A stretch of 5,961 nucleotides of DNA from Bacteroidales bacterium (GTDB lineage: Bacteria; Bacteroidota; Bacteroidia; Bacteroidales; UBA10428), in assembly GCA_003508755.1 (NCBI GenBank), contig DNTK01000030.1, positions 1-5,961 on the forward strand. Reading direction: 5' to 3'. Below, in pieces: positions 5,939-5,961 of this stretch; the first letter of the stretch is position 1; each line of letters opens with the position of its first letter. The notes beneath the pieces were generated by a model. That model was given only the letters and a program-made list of their open reading frames with translations. It had not been told where the DNA came from and searched no databases. The translations under genes and the position numbers were made by a program.

Positions 5939-5961
5939 TCGTTTTTATTAACCAGTTATAT

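Noticed and set aside
1..5961. CRISPR array, tRNA/rRNA genes, intact insertion sequence, toxin-antitoxin pair
   Set aside because: No regularly spaced repeats, no RNA gene signatures, no transposase and no paired small genes of a recognised family were found on reading both strands.

Overview
The window looks like an AT-rich chromosomal segment from a member of the Bacteroidota, probably a free-living or marine polysaccharide degrader in or near Bacteroidales/Marinilabiliales. The phylum call rests on the gene types (exported GH31, exported Gfo/Idh/MocA oxidoreductase, DUF3108 protein with a signal peptide), the lack of Shine-Dalgarno sequences before the starts, and one partial match to the Bacteroidota promoter consensus TTG-N17-23-TAnnTTTG. 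The order-level call is a guess.

Layout. Positions 3-194 (+) hold the C-terminal end of a membrane protein that enters from the left edge. It meets a GH31 glycosidase gene (191-2818, -) tail to tail, and the two stop codons overlap. Upstream of GH31 on the same strand, 30 bases away, is an exported Gfo/Idh/MocA oxidoreductase (2849-3958, -). The two are probably one transcription unit acting on the same sugar in the cell envelope. The 298 bases before the oxidoreductase (3959-4256) have no confident gene. They do hold a possible 35-codon hydrophobic ORF whose stop overlaps the oxidoreductase start, a second short ORF fragment, and a G-rich segment flanked by complementary arms. Next comes an HNH-nuclease-like protein with two helix-turn-helix segments (4257-4925, -), which resembles a free-standing homing endonuclease or phage-type HNH protein. 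A 235-base divergent spacer (4926-5161) separates it from a DUF3108 envelope protein (5162-5938, +).

How the genes relate. The GH31 and oxidoreductase genes form the only clear functional pair: both products carry Sec-type signal peptides, and both families act on sugars. The HNH gene looks like a self-contained insertion with no evident link to sugar metabolism. The DUF3108 gene and the left-edge membrane protein look like unrelated neighbours. No SusC/SusD pair, regulator, RNA gene, CRISPR array or intact insertion sequence is visible. I see no convincing new multi-gene system. The points most worth checking are the non-standard GH31 active-site motif, the exported GH31/oxidoreductase pairing, and the odd 3959-4256 spacer.
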